A DNA stretch of 64,000 bases from Lepas anatifera (GCA_034440635.1 JAOTON010001067.1:613501-677500); one strand, 5' to 3'; counted from the stretch's first letter, positions 49,968-63,689 are shown. Notes: generated by a model not told the origin, from the sequence alone. Numbers and translations are program-made.

Positions 49968-50413
49968 TGTGGCACCTTGGTCGAATCCTGGAATTTATTG
50001 AAATAAGCGTACTTTTAGGCAAAAATAATGAAACCACTCATGATTTCTCTGAAAAATGTACAATAAGCTCAATATTTTGTTTTTAAAAATACTCCTCTAC
50101 AAAAAGAAATAAATATCAGCCTGTGGATGATGTCACGATCTGGCAACAATTACCATACTTGAAACGCTTCAAGGGCTTCGATTGGCTGATGTTCATCGTG
50201 ACGTCAGCATATGTCGTCACACCAGCAGCTCACAACAATGGCCGCACGGCGACGGGCTGATGAGGGGGTTGGTGTCAGGTAGGTTTTAGTTTTTTCTACG
50301 GAAATATCGAGTTCCAAGACAAATGAAATATGGAGTACCGGGTTTTCCGACTTTCTTTACAACTTGGCTATCTCAGTTAAAATCACGTTGTGAAGGTGCC
50401 ACATTCCCTTTAG
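49968..50413. mobile_element. TTAA-target MITE (piggyBac-like by target site), copy D
   Basis: Inverted ends AGGGAATGTGGCACCTT and AAGGTGCCACATTCCCT are bounded by TTAA on the left and TTAG on the right. The insertion interrupts a minisatellite unit: gtggTTAA before the element and aagtccacctgc after it correspond to the intact unit gtggTTAAacgtccacctgc. This shows that TTAA is the duplicated target. It has no coding capacity. The interior includes a TGACGTCAG-containing segment shared with the other copies. Confidence 0.9.
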
Positions 50414-50564
50414 AAGTCCACCTGCACAGCACGAGGCACACAGAGGTTAAACGTCAACGTGTCATACACTGGGCACGCAGTGGTTAAACGTCCACCTGCA
50501 CAGCACGAGGCACGCAGTGGTTAAACGTCAGCTCGCCACACACGGGCCACGTGCTGAGGCTGAC

Positions 50565-50719
50565 CTGTTACCACTGGGGTAGGAGACAACGATGTCGTGG
50601 TCCTCATCGATGTTGACGACCGTGCCGGAGGTGCCGAGACACTCGAACATGCCGTCCGTCCAGCCGCCGTGTCCGTACTGCAGGGACTGCACAATGTCCA
50701 GGTCCAGGTCCACATTCAC
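50565..50719 (-). CDS. mib1: mib1 exon 5: REP region
   Basis: The exon is 155 nt and enters in phase 0. It reads [20 protein letters not shown], then [15 protein letters not shown] and [15 protein letters not shown], and ends with two bases of a split Arg codon completed by exon 6 (NR/WTF). The [10 protein letters not shown] and DEDHDIVV blocks match the Mib REP repeats. The acceptor is atcgtcag/GTG and the donor is AACAG/gtcagc. Just past the donor the intron becomes the 37-bp minisatellite, whose far end reaches the acceptor of exon 6, so the array nearly fills this intron. Confidence 0.93.
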
Positions 50720-51128
50720 CTGACGATCCAGGGAGAGGGTGAGGCCCACAAGAAAGAAAAAGAATAGGGAACATAAAAAAGGGGGAATAAAAAATGGGGA
50801 GACAGACGTCTCCAGTTACAGCACTAAGCTTAGGTACGATCGACGCTCACCTAACGACGGAGGGAATCAGCGACCGGAAGATAGGGAATAGAGGGAACTT
50901 GGTGCAGCCGCTACAGTAAGTTTTCTCCCCTAAAACCGAAACGAGAACAGGGATACGACCAAATGTAATCCAGTGCCCATTCGTGCAATCATGTACCGGC
51001 CCTGTAAAGTTGATGTAGTTACCATAGCAGCCCACGGGTGGAACCTAAGTGGGAGATGGAGGAACAGCCATATCACACTTTGTACAGCAGTACCCTACCC
51101 GAAATCCCATCCTTTCCCCAGCCCTTAC
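50720..51128 (-). other. mib1: mib1 intron between exons 4 and 5
   Basis: This is a short phase-0 intron of 409 bp with no repeat array and no other feature recognised. Confidence 0.9.
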
Positions 51129-51239
51129 CTGGTCTCCGATAGTCCAGCCGTGCCCGGCGCTGCGTTGCTCTCCCAGCAGAGGCAGGTGGTCCCTGTACAC
51201 CGTGCCTCCTTTGGCGTCGTTGACCACCTTCAGATCGGC
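51129..51239 (-). CDS. mib1: mib1 exon 4: end of MIB/HERC2 domain into REP region
   Basis: The exon has 37 codons in phase 0, starting ADLKVVNDAKGGTVYRDHLP and including LPLLGEQ and WTIGDQ. It completes the second MIB/HERC2 domain and enters the REP (Mib repeat) region, which in the family binds a second part of the Notch ligand tail. The acceptor is ctgcccag/GCC and the donor is GACCAG/gtaagg. The SAGHGWTIGDQ stretch is shorter than in vertebrate MIB1. There is no tandem repeat at either edge, unlike several of its neighbours, and the intron that follows is only about 409 bp. Confidence 0.93.
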
Positions 51240-52966
51240 CTGGGCAGACAGCAAGGAGTTCACACGAGTTACACAACATGTACCAGTGATGGATCTTATA
51301 ATTTTGTTCAAGTTTAAGCGGGAAGAAGCGGAACGAATTTGGCCAAAGGCCTGGAGGGGGGTGACTGTATAGCTGAACAAAAATCTGCAGATGACAGTGG
51401 AAGATGGGGGAGGAAAGATTCCGGAAACCCTGGTCCCCATCAGAGTCACTTTCTAAAGTGAATTATAAAGTTGATTTCACCGCAGCGTTCTCGCACATTA
51501 AGGGCGTTCGGGGCGACTTCAATGTCCTGTGTGGGCACCCCACGCCCACAGGGGGGGCGACTCCACGGAGCTGAGGGGCGACCGGCCGCCGTGTTTAATC
51601 TCGGGGTCAAAATGGCCAGAATCCAATTTTTACCCAAAAAACATCAAGAGTGTTGGAACCAGATTAAGAAATTTGGAGAGCACTCCAGCACATGGCACAC
51701 ACAGATCCAAACAGGAGTTACCACATGGTAAACGGAATGCAGTCAGGCTATCTCTATCACCATATTTTAACGTTTGAAAGCCAGCTATGTTACCTTATTT
51801 CATTGCTTGCTATAGAACAAAGTGAAGAGAAACAGGAATCTTAGGTATCAGACTAAGGCATGGACATTTGTTCTTAAAATGGTATTGGACTTTAACGGAT
51901 AAGTTTTCTGTTGGCTTCTTTTTCTTTTGAAAAAAAACAAACAAACAAAACAGTAAGATCTAGACTAATCTAGACACTGCCAATTCCAACAATGTATTGA
52001 AAGAGTGTGTGTTTGGAGGTTTTAGAAAATCGCACGTCAGCACTCGGCCGCGGACCAACATAACCATGTAACACAGTATTTTCCATGTGTCCTATGAGTT
52101 TTCGGCAGCATGACTCCCCGTGTTCTGCCCCGAGAGTCGACATTTACGATAGTCTCCGTCCGTAGCGGCTCCACACGGCGACACAACTATTTCTGGAGGT
52201 CATGAACGGCCAATACTCATTTGCTGAACATAAACTGTCCGGAGTTAAGGCCTCACAAGATGTTACCCCAAACTTGCTCATTCGATAGCAAATTGAGTAG
52301 TATGTTCCACCATCGTAAAACCCGAAATACACGTGCATAGGCGCGTACAGGTAAAGAAGAATGGGGGCATCCTAAACCCAAACGAAGGAAGCAGTTAACT
52401 TTTGAATCAGTAGTATAATACCATTGGGCATGTCAGATGGTTCTAAAGTAGACTTATGGGTATTTTCACCATGTCTAGAAATATAATTGACATTAATTCT
52501 AGTGTTGACTGGAAGCGGATTCTGACACCCCCCTCCCCACTCCTTATGCTTTTCCGTACATATTCATGCAGTTAGCGATTGGCTTCTGAACCTCTTTGAA
52601 CTACTCCCAAAATTGTGTTTTGCACCTTCCTCGAAGTTCTGAAAAAGTACCATGCCCACGGACGGATCTATGGCTAATTATGAAAGGAGTTTCACCCCAG
52701 AGCGTATTTTATAGTGCATCAGAGACATAGGCGAGCAGGGGGGAGGCACGCGTCTGTCGTCATCATTCGACCCCTCCCCACCATTGGTTTACTCGCGTCA
52801 TTCCAAACCACAACATACAGTCCTGATCGTCGCATTGGTTACTCTAGGCAAGGGGACCGCGGGATTTGACCTAGTGTCGTGTCCTTCCGAATAGCTGTTT
52901 GAGCAGTGGTCCGTTGGTAGCCGTCGCTTATTCTCTGGGGGCGCCGCTTGTTTTTTCACCTGTGCG

Positions 52967-53173
52967 TAGGGGCGTCGCCACGGGGGGGGGGCAGGGGGCC
53001 TGCCCCCCACTTTTTGGCCAAAAATTTCCTGATCTCAGTCAAAATGGGAGAAAGCCGGACATTCTTATAAACAGCCGCTGCAGAAGGCAACGAGTAGCCC
53101 AAATTTTTTGTCAGCGTCAGATTGAAGTTTGGCTGCCCCCCCTTCTTTTCCGGTGGCGACGCTTACGCCTGTG
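52967..53173. mobile_element. 0.2-kb MITE with GCGTAGGGGCGTCGCCACGG ends
   Basis: The left GCGTAGGGGCGTCGCCACGG pairs with the right CCGGTGGCGACGCTTACGCC. The interior contains AATTTTTTGTCAGCGTCAGA and TTGAAGTTTGGCTGCCCCCC, which recur inverted at 33288-33415. Confidence 0.7.
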
Positions 53174-53834
53174 CGTGTGCACCCGAGATCAACCTCCACC
53201 TGTCGGCTCTGTTATGCATGCAACTTCTTGACCTGAAAATACATTACAGTAAAAATTGAGCACATAATGGAAGCATTTGATTTTGATTTCTCCCCAGGAT
53301 TGGGCAGCATCCCCTTATTCTGTCGGGATACCGCACCACCAATTACGACCAGTTTTGGACAAGAGTTAACACTGCGACCCCTTGGATCCATCCCCGACAT
53401 GCCATTGTAGTGCCCTCATTAATAAAACCATGAAAATTTTTGGTTCACGTACTGTAGAAATTCTAAAATTTTTGGTGGTTTGTCCCCTTTATTTCATTCT
53501 AAGATATGGCACCGTTGAATGCGGAAGCAGAAACTGAAATTGTACAGCCCTACCTCCAGACGAAGTCTGTGATCTTAACACACCGAAAACTGAAGCGTCT
53601 TTTTCCCCACAGCCTCACTCCCAATAGGAACACAATTTTGTGATTGACCGAACATTTTCTAGCATTTGGAACAGTGCAGCACAAACGTAGGGGAAAATCG
53701 TATTATAACATAACTCGTGGGCATTGGCAACAAGATCGGCCACAGATATTCGTCTTTTAGGTTATCAGTGTTCATATAAGGGCCTTTTTATCAATTTTTT
53801 TCATAGTCATTGCAAGGATCGAAGCCTCACTAAA

Positions 53835-54123
53835 ACCACCAAGGAACTTGTCACGGAAACTCCGAACTCCCATCCGAACGAGCGATTCCCGCAATGACTG
53901 GTTAATTCAGAGACCAAAGTTTAGCGTTCCACTCAGCACAAGGACGGCCGCCTTGCTCAGGTCAACCTCTCACCAGCCAGCTGCCAGTCGGCCTGAGTCG
54001 GGTAAATTGAGCGCCGGAGCGTCTCAGGGGAAGTGATCTCCAGCTTTCACCGGCGCGCTGCCACCGCGCGGTTTTCTGATCGGGCCGGATCCCAACCCTC
54101 TACCAACGGAGCCTCCGGGGCGG
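53835..54123 (-). mobile_element. tRNA-derived SINE, copy 2
   Basis: Homologous to the copy at 5230-5558 from the head (GCCGCCCCGGAGGCTCCGTT) through GAGACGCTCCGGCGCTCAAT to GGAGTTCGGAGTTTCCG. Its A and B boxes are more decayed. It lies in the mib1 transcript orientation, between exons 3 and 4. Confidence 0.72.
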
Positions 54124-54372
54124 CTACTTCCGACTACTTTCAAAAACTGATAGAATTGGCGATGATCATGCAAAGGCACAAAACAAATTACAGGGCGCGG
54201 TAACATGAAACCAAATGAAATTTTTCACGGCGCTAGGATTACCAAATAGCTAGAATACATACCAATGAGTGTGCCGTGTAAAGGAAACAAGATTACTAAT
54301 TCCATTACCAATACATGGGGATAGGCGCACGGCTCCTCGGTTTGCCCGGAGCTCACACTTCACCAGCCATAC

Positions 54373-54504
54373 CATTCCTTCGAAGCCGACCCGGTACAAG
54401 TTCTTCTGTCCGTTGTCCCAGATAACGTAGGCTGCGGAGCGAGGGCTGGAGGCCGACCAGTCCTGTATCTCGGTGACCTTACCCCGTCTGCCGTTACCCC
54501 CGTC
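54373..54504 (-). CDS. mib1: mib1 exon 3: core of second MIB/HERC2 domain
   Basis: The exon has exactly 44 codons in phase 0, beginning [20 protein letters not shown] and ending [20 protein letters not shown] plus M. DGG, the VxWDNG motif and NLYRVGFEG are family signatures of MIB/HERC2 domains. The donor is GAATG/gtatgg. The acceptor is ctgtgtgccag/GAC, and this sequence is also the junction of the 50-bp minisatellite unit that fills the upstream intron. The spliceosome therefore meets about 23 near-identical acceptor-like sequences before the real one. Identification is secure; which copy of the acceptor is used is inferred from protein continuity with exon 2. Confidence 0.93.
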
Positions 54505-55631
54505 CTGGCACACAGACCGAGCGGGGATCAGAGACAGCACCAGAGCACACTGTCCTGGCACACAGACCGAGCGGGGATCAGAGACAGTCCCACAGCACAC
54601 TGTCCTGGCACACAGACCGAGCAGGGATCAGAGACAGCACCAGAGCACACTGTCCTGGCACACAGACCGAGCAGGGATCAGAGACAGCACCAGAGCACAC
54701 TGTCCTGGCACACAGACCGAGCAGAGATCAGAGACAGCAACAGAGCACACCGTCCTGGCACACAAACCGAGCGGGGATCAGAGACAGCACCAGAGCACAC
54801 TGTCCTGGCACACAGACCGAGCGGGGATCAGAGACAGCACCAGAGCACACTGTCCTGGCACACAGACCGAGCGGGGATCAGAGACAGCACCAGAGCACAC
54901 TGTCCTGGCACACAGACCGAGCGGGGATCAGAGACAGCACCAGAGCACACTGTCCTGGCACACAGACCGAGCAGAGATCAGAGACAGCAACAGAGCACAC
55001 CGTCCTGGCACACAAACCGAGCGGGGATCAGAGACAGCACCAGAGCACACTGTCCTGGCACACAGACCGAGCAGAGATCAGAGACAGCACCAGAGCACAC
55101 CGTCCTGGCACACAGACCGAGCGGGGATCAGAGACAGCACCAGAGCACACTGTCCTGGCACACAGACCGAGCAGAGATCAGAGACAGCAACAGAGCACAC
55201 CGTCCTGGCACACAAACCGAGCGGGGATCAGAGACAGCACCAGAGCACACTGTCCTGGCACACAGACCGAGCAGAGATCAGAGACAGCACCAGAGCACAC
55301 CGTCCTGGCACACAGACCGAGCGGGGATCAGAGACAGCACCAGAGCACACTGTCCTGGCACACAGACCGAGCAGAGATCAGAGACAGCAACAGAGCACAC
55401 CGTCCTGGCACACAAACCGAGCGGGGATCAGAGACAGCACCAGAGCACACTGTCCTGGCACACAGACCGAGCAGAGATCAGAGACAGCACCAGAGCACAC
55501 CGTCCTGGCACACAGACCGAGCGGGGATCAGAGACAGCACCAGAGCACACTGTCCTGGCACACAGACCGAGCGGGGATCAGAGACAGCACCAGAGCACAC
55601 TGTCCTGGCACACAGACCGAGCGGGGATCAG
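54493..55631 (-). repeat. 50-bp minisatellite carrying the exon 3 splice acceptor, 23 copies
   Basis: The period is 50 bp from 54504 to 55604. In the transcript each unit reads ctgtctctgatccccgctcg, then gtctgtgtgccag/gac: a pyrimidine-rich stretch followed by CAG/G, identical to the acceptor of exon 3. Variant units (gcagagatca with the following cacaaaccga) recur at intervals of 250, 200 and 200 bp, giving a higher-order pattern of mostly four units. About 1.5 further units lie beyond the transposon, at 59774-59840. Confidence 0.94.
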
Positions 55632-58600
55632 TAGACCTGTTCATATTAGACCTTTGTCTTCAAAAGTGTTCAAACTGATACTTTTCCCGTTTTCCAAGGT
55701 CTCAATGAACGGAATATAGCCTTTATTTTGATCTTGGATCTTTGCTATGCCTGCCTCAAAAGCCATATAGTTTTTTTGTTGAAGTTGTTAAAAAAACACT
55801 GCTAAATTCGGGATATTTGGTCATTGCTTGAATTATAGCTTCTTAGAGGATGATGCTATAGCGTGAAAAATGCTGCCAAATGAAAGCTAATGCATTTTTC
55901 CTCATTCTACCCAATTCTTAATTTTTTCTGTTGGGTCATCTCAGGTCACGAAGATATTTAAGGTCACGTGACCCGACCTCAAAACCCGAAATCACGAGTT
56001 TGATGCGGTGGCAAGGGATTAAGTGTCAACCGATTAGTTTGAAACTGCTTCAGCAGCACGCAGACATCATGGGCTACACATCTGCACATAATAATAATCA
56101 TTTTTTGCCTAAGATGGGGTCAATTTTGAGGTCACCCCATTATAAGGATATGAATAAAAATGCAACAGGCCGGTTTTTTAAGCAAAATATGGCATGAATA
56201 AGTTCTAACTGTTTCTGCCGTACAGTCTTAATACGTTTATTGCTCTCAAGTTGTTCGTTTAACCATTTGACCTTTTAGAGGTCATCTAAGGTCACCTATA
56301 AGTTATATATTCAAAGGACAATAAATCATCACCAAATTCAGATAGAGCTCTCATTTTTATTTCATGGTGCTTGTCTTGTCACGGGGATTTGATTAAAATA
56401 AAATATGACCATACTGGGTCATGGCGTAGGCTTGACCTAAGTCATTATCCTTAGTGACATTATCATCATTATCATCATTATTATATCATATTACATCATT
56501 ATCATTATATTACATTATCATTGTATTACATTATCATTATATTACATTATCATTATATTACATTATCATATCATCATTATCATCAGTGACTGCTGAAGCA
56601 GCAGGAGTTGGGGAAATTTCAATTGATGAAGACCCAGAAAACAGCCAAGGCACTGGAACTAGTGAGGATTCAGAATTTGCTGAGCCAATACCAGGCTATT
56701 CATCAAAACCCAGTACAATAACTTTAGATTTTTCACGGTCAGTTATGACTAGTGAAGAAATTTGCAGCGCTGCAGATCGGTATCACTCTCTGATAACCAG
56801 ACTAACGCCATGGTCTCTGCTCTGCTGAAAGCAGGAGGCGCGGATCTTGATGACTTTTTTATATCAGCCTCCACTACAAGACGAAACAGGATAAACATTC
56901 GCCAAAACTTGAGCCAAAGTTACATGAATGACTTCATGGAAAGTCCGCCAGATTACTGCACACTACACTGGGATGGCAAACTCGTGAGGGATGTTCTTGG
57001 TGAAACATACCCAGTTGAAAGTCTTGCGGTGCTCGTCTCTGGCGCTCCACATTATGAAGAAGGGAAGTTGCTTGGTGTGCCCTTCATAGACAGTTCCACA
57101 GGAATCCAGCAGTGCAATGCATCATTGGAGCTAATTGAAACATGGGGTCTCACAGACAAGGTTGTAGGCTTGGTTTTTGATACCACAGCAAGCAACAGTG
57201 GCGTCAACAAGGGTGCGGCGAAGTTTATTGAAGAAAAACTGGACAAAAAAGTATTCTACTTCGCCTGTCGCCATCACATATCTGAGGTAATAGTTGGAGG
57301 TGCCTGGAAGGCTGTCTTCAGCAAGGTCAAGAGTCCTGACAACCCAATGTTCAGCAATGTGAAAGAGAAGTGGGACATGTTGGATAAGGGATGTCCAAGA
57401 GTTCTGGACCCAGTCGAGCAAGACCTAGAACAGAAGAAGGCAACAACAGTTGAAATTGTGAACAGTTTCCTCGAGGAAGCAAGCCCGAGAGCAGATTATA
57501 GAGAGGTCGCAGAACTTTGTCTGATCCTCCTCGGTAAGAAACCAGCACGAGGCATCCACTGGGCCAAGCTAGGTGCCATTCACCAAGCCCGGTGGATAGC
57601 CAGGAATATTTACTCCATGAAAATGTTCCTGTTCTCCAAGGAGCTGAAGTAAAACAATGACACTATCTTCCATCTCGCGAGGATAAATAGGTTCCTGGCA
57701 TTGTTCTACACAAGAAATTGGGTGACGGCAACATCTGCTGCTGACGCACCGATCCATGACCTCCAGCTGATGCAGGACATGCTGCAATACAAACAGCATG
57801 ATCATGAACTAGCGACATCTGTTCTGAAGAAATTGACGAAACACCGCTGGTATCTGACCCAGGAGCTGGTAACATTCACCTTATTCAGCTAGAATGACAT
57901 CATGACCAAGTCTGTAAAGGAGGAGCTCGCTGTCAAGCTGTCAGACAGAGAAACCTGAAAGTTACAGGAGAGGAAAGCCAGTATTTCCTGTCATCAACGA
58001 GGCTACACTTCTCACAGACTTGGTAGGCCCAGAGTCTCACTTCGTGTTTGACGCTCTTGGGGTGAAGTGTGACTGGCTCACTGCCCCTGCAGACTCCTGG
58101 GGAGAAAATGACAGCTACAAGAAGGCACAGCAGTTTGTGAAGTCAGTAAAAGTGACGAATGAAGTGGATGAGAGAGGAGTCAAACTCATGAGTGACTTCG
58201 CGACTCACATGACCACCGACCGAGAACAGAGAAGCTGCTTGCTTCAAGTCGTAGAGTACCACAGAAAGAAATTTGACAGTTTCCGCAAAGCCACATTGAA
58301 CAAGTAGCAATACATGGTTGGGTGTCATCCTATGTGATAGTTTCTTATACAATGATGTGTTATCATACTTCTATGTCATTTTTGTCGTGTCCCATCTAAA
58401 GACTACACTTCAAAATACCTAATAGTGAATGTGCAAAGATTCATGTACAGCTAATGCACACCATTGTCGTGTCAAGTAGAAAGAAATCAAATATATGAAT
58501 GGCTGATTGTACCATTGTCTTTACCTTTAGTAAGTTTAACGTGGATCAGAGACGGGTTCAAGGGGGCGGGGGCACCTCTAAAAAATGAGTTTACACTAGG

Positions 58601-59773
58601 TCTGCAAGCCCACTAAGCGGCCTTGGGTGATAAAGATCGCCTTTTGAGGGGCAAAGTGCGCTCTCTGAGCCTTACCCACCCCTTTCTACAAAATTGTGTG
58701 AAAACATTGCATGACTGCGTGGCGTACGAACCGTGTTGACATGGCGGAGAGAAATTTCTGGTTCAGGTCAATATTGAGGTCAACAGAGGTCACAGACTGC
58801 CAAAAAGGCTTACAATGGGTATTTTTAGTTTTTCCCCGATACATTCTGACTGAATGAAGCTAGAAAATATATTTTGGTATAATTGAAGTCCCCTCGTCGT
58901 GGCGAATCGAATAATGCATAAAATGACTTTCAAAGGTCAATTAGTAAAAATGACCTGACCTTGACCTAAGTCAATCTTACACCGTGAAATGGTATGGTCA
59001 TATGTTATTTCAATCAAATGCCTGTGACAAGACAAGCGCAGTATGAAATAAAAATGGACGCTCTATCTCAATTTGGTGATGAGTTATTGCCCTTTGAATA
59101 TATTACCTGGAGGTGACCTTAGATGACCGCTGAAAGGTCAAACGCTTAAAATAACAACTTGAGAGCCATACACGTATCAAGACTATACGGCAGAAGCAGT
59201 AAGAAATTATCATGCCATATTTGGCTTAAAAACCGGCCTGTTGCATTTTTATTCATATCCTTATAATGGGGTGACCTCAAAATTGACCCCATCTTAGGCA
59301 AAAATGATTATTATTATGTGCAGATGTGTAGCCCATGATGTCTGCGTGCTGCTGAAGCAGTTTCAAACTAATCGGTTGACACTTAATCCCTTGGCACCGC
59401 ATCAAACTCGTGATTTCGGGTTTTGAGGTCGGGTCACGTGACCTTAAATATCTCCGTGACCTGAGATGACCCAACAGAAAAATTAAGACTTGGGTAGAAT
59501 GAGAAAAGATGCATTAGCTTTCATTTGGCAGCATTTTTCACGCTGTAGCATCATCCTCTAGGAAGGTATAATTGAAACAATGACCAAATATCCCGAATTT
59601 AGCAGTGTTTTTTAAAAAAAACTTCAACAAAAAACTATATGGCTTTTGAGGCAGGCATAGCAAAGGCCCAAGAGCAAAATAAAGGCTATATTCCGTTCAT
59701 TGAGACCTTGGAGAACGGGAAAAGTATCAGTTTGAACACTTTTGAAGACAAAGGTCTAATATGAGCAGGTCTA
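55632..59773. mobile_element. 4.1-kb DNA transposon with ~820-bp terminal inverted repeats
   Basis: The left end (TAGACCTGTTCATATTAG) and the reverse complement of the right end (TAGACCTGCTCATATTAG) match and stay similar for about 820 bp, to near 56455 and 58950. The flanks are GGGGATCAG at 55623-55631 and again at 59774-59782. Since the host DNA is the 50-bp minisatellite, whose unit contains GGGGATCAG once, this is a true 9-bp target duplication. Long ends plus a 9-bp duplication fit the Mutator-like group, but I cannot assign a superfamily from sequence reading alone. The ends are rich in AGGTCA/TGACCT. Confidence 0.9.
56583..58307 (+). pseudogene. Broken transposase-like gene of the long-TIR transposon
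   Basis: Protein similarity runs through three frames. An acidic N-terminal part (VTAEAAGVGEISIDEDPENS) ends near 56800, where a frameshift leads to the main frame, 56790-57652. The main frame includes LHWDGKLVRDVLGETYPVES, FDTTASNSGVNKGAAKFIEE and YFACRHHISEVIVGGAWKAV. An in-frame stop at 57650-57652 and another near 57889-57891 interrupt it. A further shift leads to the C-terminal part, which ends at 58307 (GPESHFVFDALGVKCDWLTA). The D in WDGK, the D in FDTTASN and the CxxH of CRHH look like the acidic and C/H residues of RNase-H-fold transposases. It resembles uncharacterised proteins in several invertebrates, as far as I recall; the family name is left open. The copy cannot make a full protein. 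Confidence 0.75.
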
Positions 59774-60403
59774 GGGGATCAGAGACAGCACCAGAGTCCT
59801 GGCACACAGACCGGGTGGGGATCAGAGCCAGCACCAGAGGCTACTAAGACCACACATAGATACGGCACTGTCTTGGCTACTGACTTCGTCAGATAAACAA
59901 AACGACTCACTATCGTGGTGAGTTGTATTGACTGCATTGAATCGATAGTCTAAAATCAGTAATATTCGCTGACCATAACACCCATTTCTGCTGCTCTAAA
60001 ATCAAGCAGTGTTTAGATACAGGGTAGACGCAACATATATGTGGTATGGTGTGACGTTTAAGGACGCTATGTGATCTAATGTGTGGCGACTCCTTAAGCC
60101 CAATCAACTTCCAGATGAGACGCACCAGAGACGCCAGGGCACATTTCCAGTTCAAATATAAGAATCCGCCGACCCAAAAGCCGCCTTTACCTCAAGCAAG
60201 TTCAAAATCCCATTTTTGCTCACTTCAATTTACAAAGGAGCCTATATCCTTTCATTTTTAGCACGGAATACCATGCACAGTGCCACTGCGCAGGGCCGTA
60301 CCGACATTCCCCCTCAACTCCCAACAGCTCTCAGCGCACCCTGTGAATGAAATACACACTCCAGTATGCCTCAGCGTCCGCCAGAGGCGCTGCAGGCACT
60401 GAC

Positions 60404-60506
60404 CTGATCTTCCCACTGCCAGTCAACTCCTCGGACCACGCGCGCTCCAGGGAAGATGCCGCGCACTTCCTTCTTCTTGCTCTTGCGCCGCGGCTCCACC
60501 GGCACA
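60404..60506 (-). CDS. mib1: mib1 exon 2: linker and start of second MIB/HERC2 domain
   Basis: The exon is 103 nt. One base completes the codon split after exon 1, followed by 34 codons. It encodes a basic linker ([13 protein letters not shown]) and then the start of the second MIB/HERC2 domain, [18 protein letters not shown], nearly the same as in vertebrate MIB1. In the family this module, with the ZZ finger, helps bind the ligand's cytoplasmic tail. The acceptor is tgaccggcag and the donor is GATCAG/gtcagt. It leaves in phase 0, so the domain continues directly into [10 protein letters not shown] of exon 3, which lies beyond a 5.9-kb intron carrying a transposon. Confidence 0.93.
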
Positions 60507-63255
<2,749 letters not shown>

Positions 63256-63427
63256 CTCTCGGTTCCCGGGCTGGTGATGCGGTAGAACCTGTGCCTGAGG
63301 TGGTGCTTGTCGCCGTGGTAGCAGACCGAGCACAGGTCGTAGTTGGAACAGTCGGCACACTTCCAGCGGATGCCGAAGATGGGCTGCTGCCGGCACGTGT
63401 CGCAGATGGTGCCCTCGTGCTTGGTGC
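63256..63427 (-). CDS. mib1: mib1 exon 1 of this window: ZZ zinc finger
   Basis: This exon encodes the ZZ-type zinc finger of mind bomb, a RING E3 ligase that ubiquitinates Notch ligands (Delta, Serrate/Jagged) and so drives their endocytosis in signal-sending cells. On the minus strand it reads [19 protein letters not shown], then [20 protein letters not shown] and YRITSPGTE. The CxxC pairs and the His-rich HGDKHHLRH end are the zinc ligands, and the wording is close to vertebrate MIB1 and unlike MIB2. The acceptor is ccgcag before GCACCAAG and the donor is GAGAG/gtgggg. The length is 172 nt; it enters with two bases of a split codon and leaves with two. The first MIB/HERC2 domain that should precede it is not in the window. 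Confidence 0.93.
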
Positions 63428-63689
63428 CTGCGGAGCACCGCTCTGGTTAGCAAAAGGACTGCGCCAGAACCCACAACAACCCAGCCGCGAGCGGATACCT
63501 GACTTTGTAAACATTGTCTTAATCAAGTTCACCGTAGCCATTATCATTACGTGCCCCAGGCGGATTGAACAGAAGCGTTGATGCTGACGGAAGCTTTGGA
63601 GATACAAGGGAAATTCAAGGGAAGAGTTTCCTACGCCAGATACCCACACTCTGTGGGAGTTCTGTTATCTGTTGTCCGCAGTGAGAGCT

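Larger units (their letters stand above)
46992..50535 (-). repeat. 37-bp minisatellite carrying the exon 6 splice acceptor
   Basis: In the transcript the unit ends gctgtgcag/gtggacgttt followed by aacc. This is the acceptor and first 12 bases of exon 6, copied about 40 times between exons 5 and 6. A variant unit with gtatggcacgttaacattta lacks the acceptor AG and recurs at regular intervals, giving a higher-order structure at 49.0-49.95 kb. The array is interrupted by a LINE fragment and a MITE. Confidence 0.94.
47005..50564 (-). other. mib1: mib1 intron between exons 5 and 6
   Basis: This is a 3.6-kb phase-2 intron made almost wholly of the 37-bp minisatellite. It is interrupted by a LINE fragment at about 47256-48798 and a TTAA MITE at 49968-50413. 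Without the two insertions the array would be about 1.5 kb. Confidence 0.9.
51240..54372 (-). other. mib1: mib1 intron between exons 3 and 4
   Basis: This is a 3.1-kb phase-0 intron. It contains a tRNA-derived SINE (53835-54123) and a 0.2-kb inverted-end MITE (52967-53173). In 51240-52960 and 53180-53830 I see no gene or repeat that I can name. Confidence 0.9.
54505..60403 (-). other. mib1: mib1 intron between exons 2 and 3
   Basis: This is a 5.9-kb phase-0 intron. It holds the 50-bp minisatellite and the long-TIR transposon inserted in it. The stretch 59850-60403 shows nothing that I recognise. Confidence 0.9.

Noticed and set aside
54473..55678. 401-codon plus-strand frame rich in [12 protein letters not shown] repeats
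   Set aside because: The 50-bp minisatellite lacks stops in this frame; no domain, and antisense to the intron and acceptor of exon 3.
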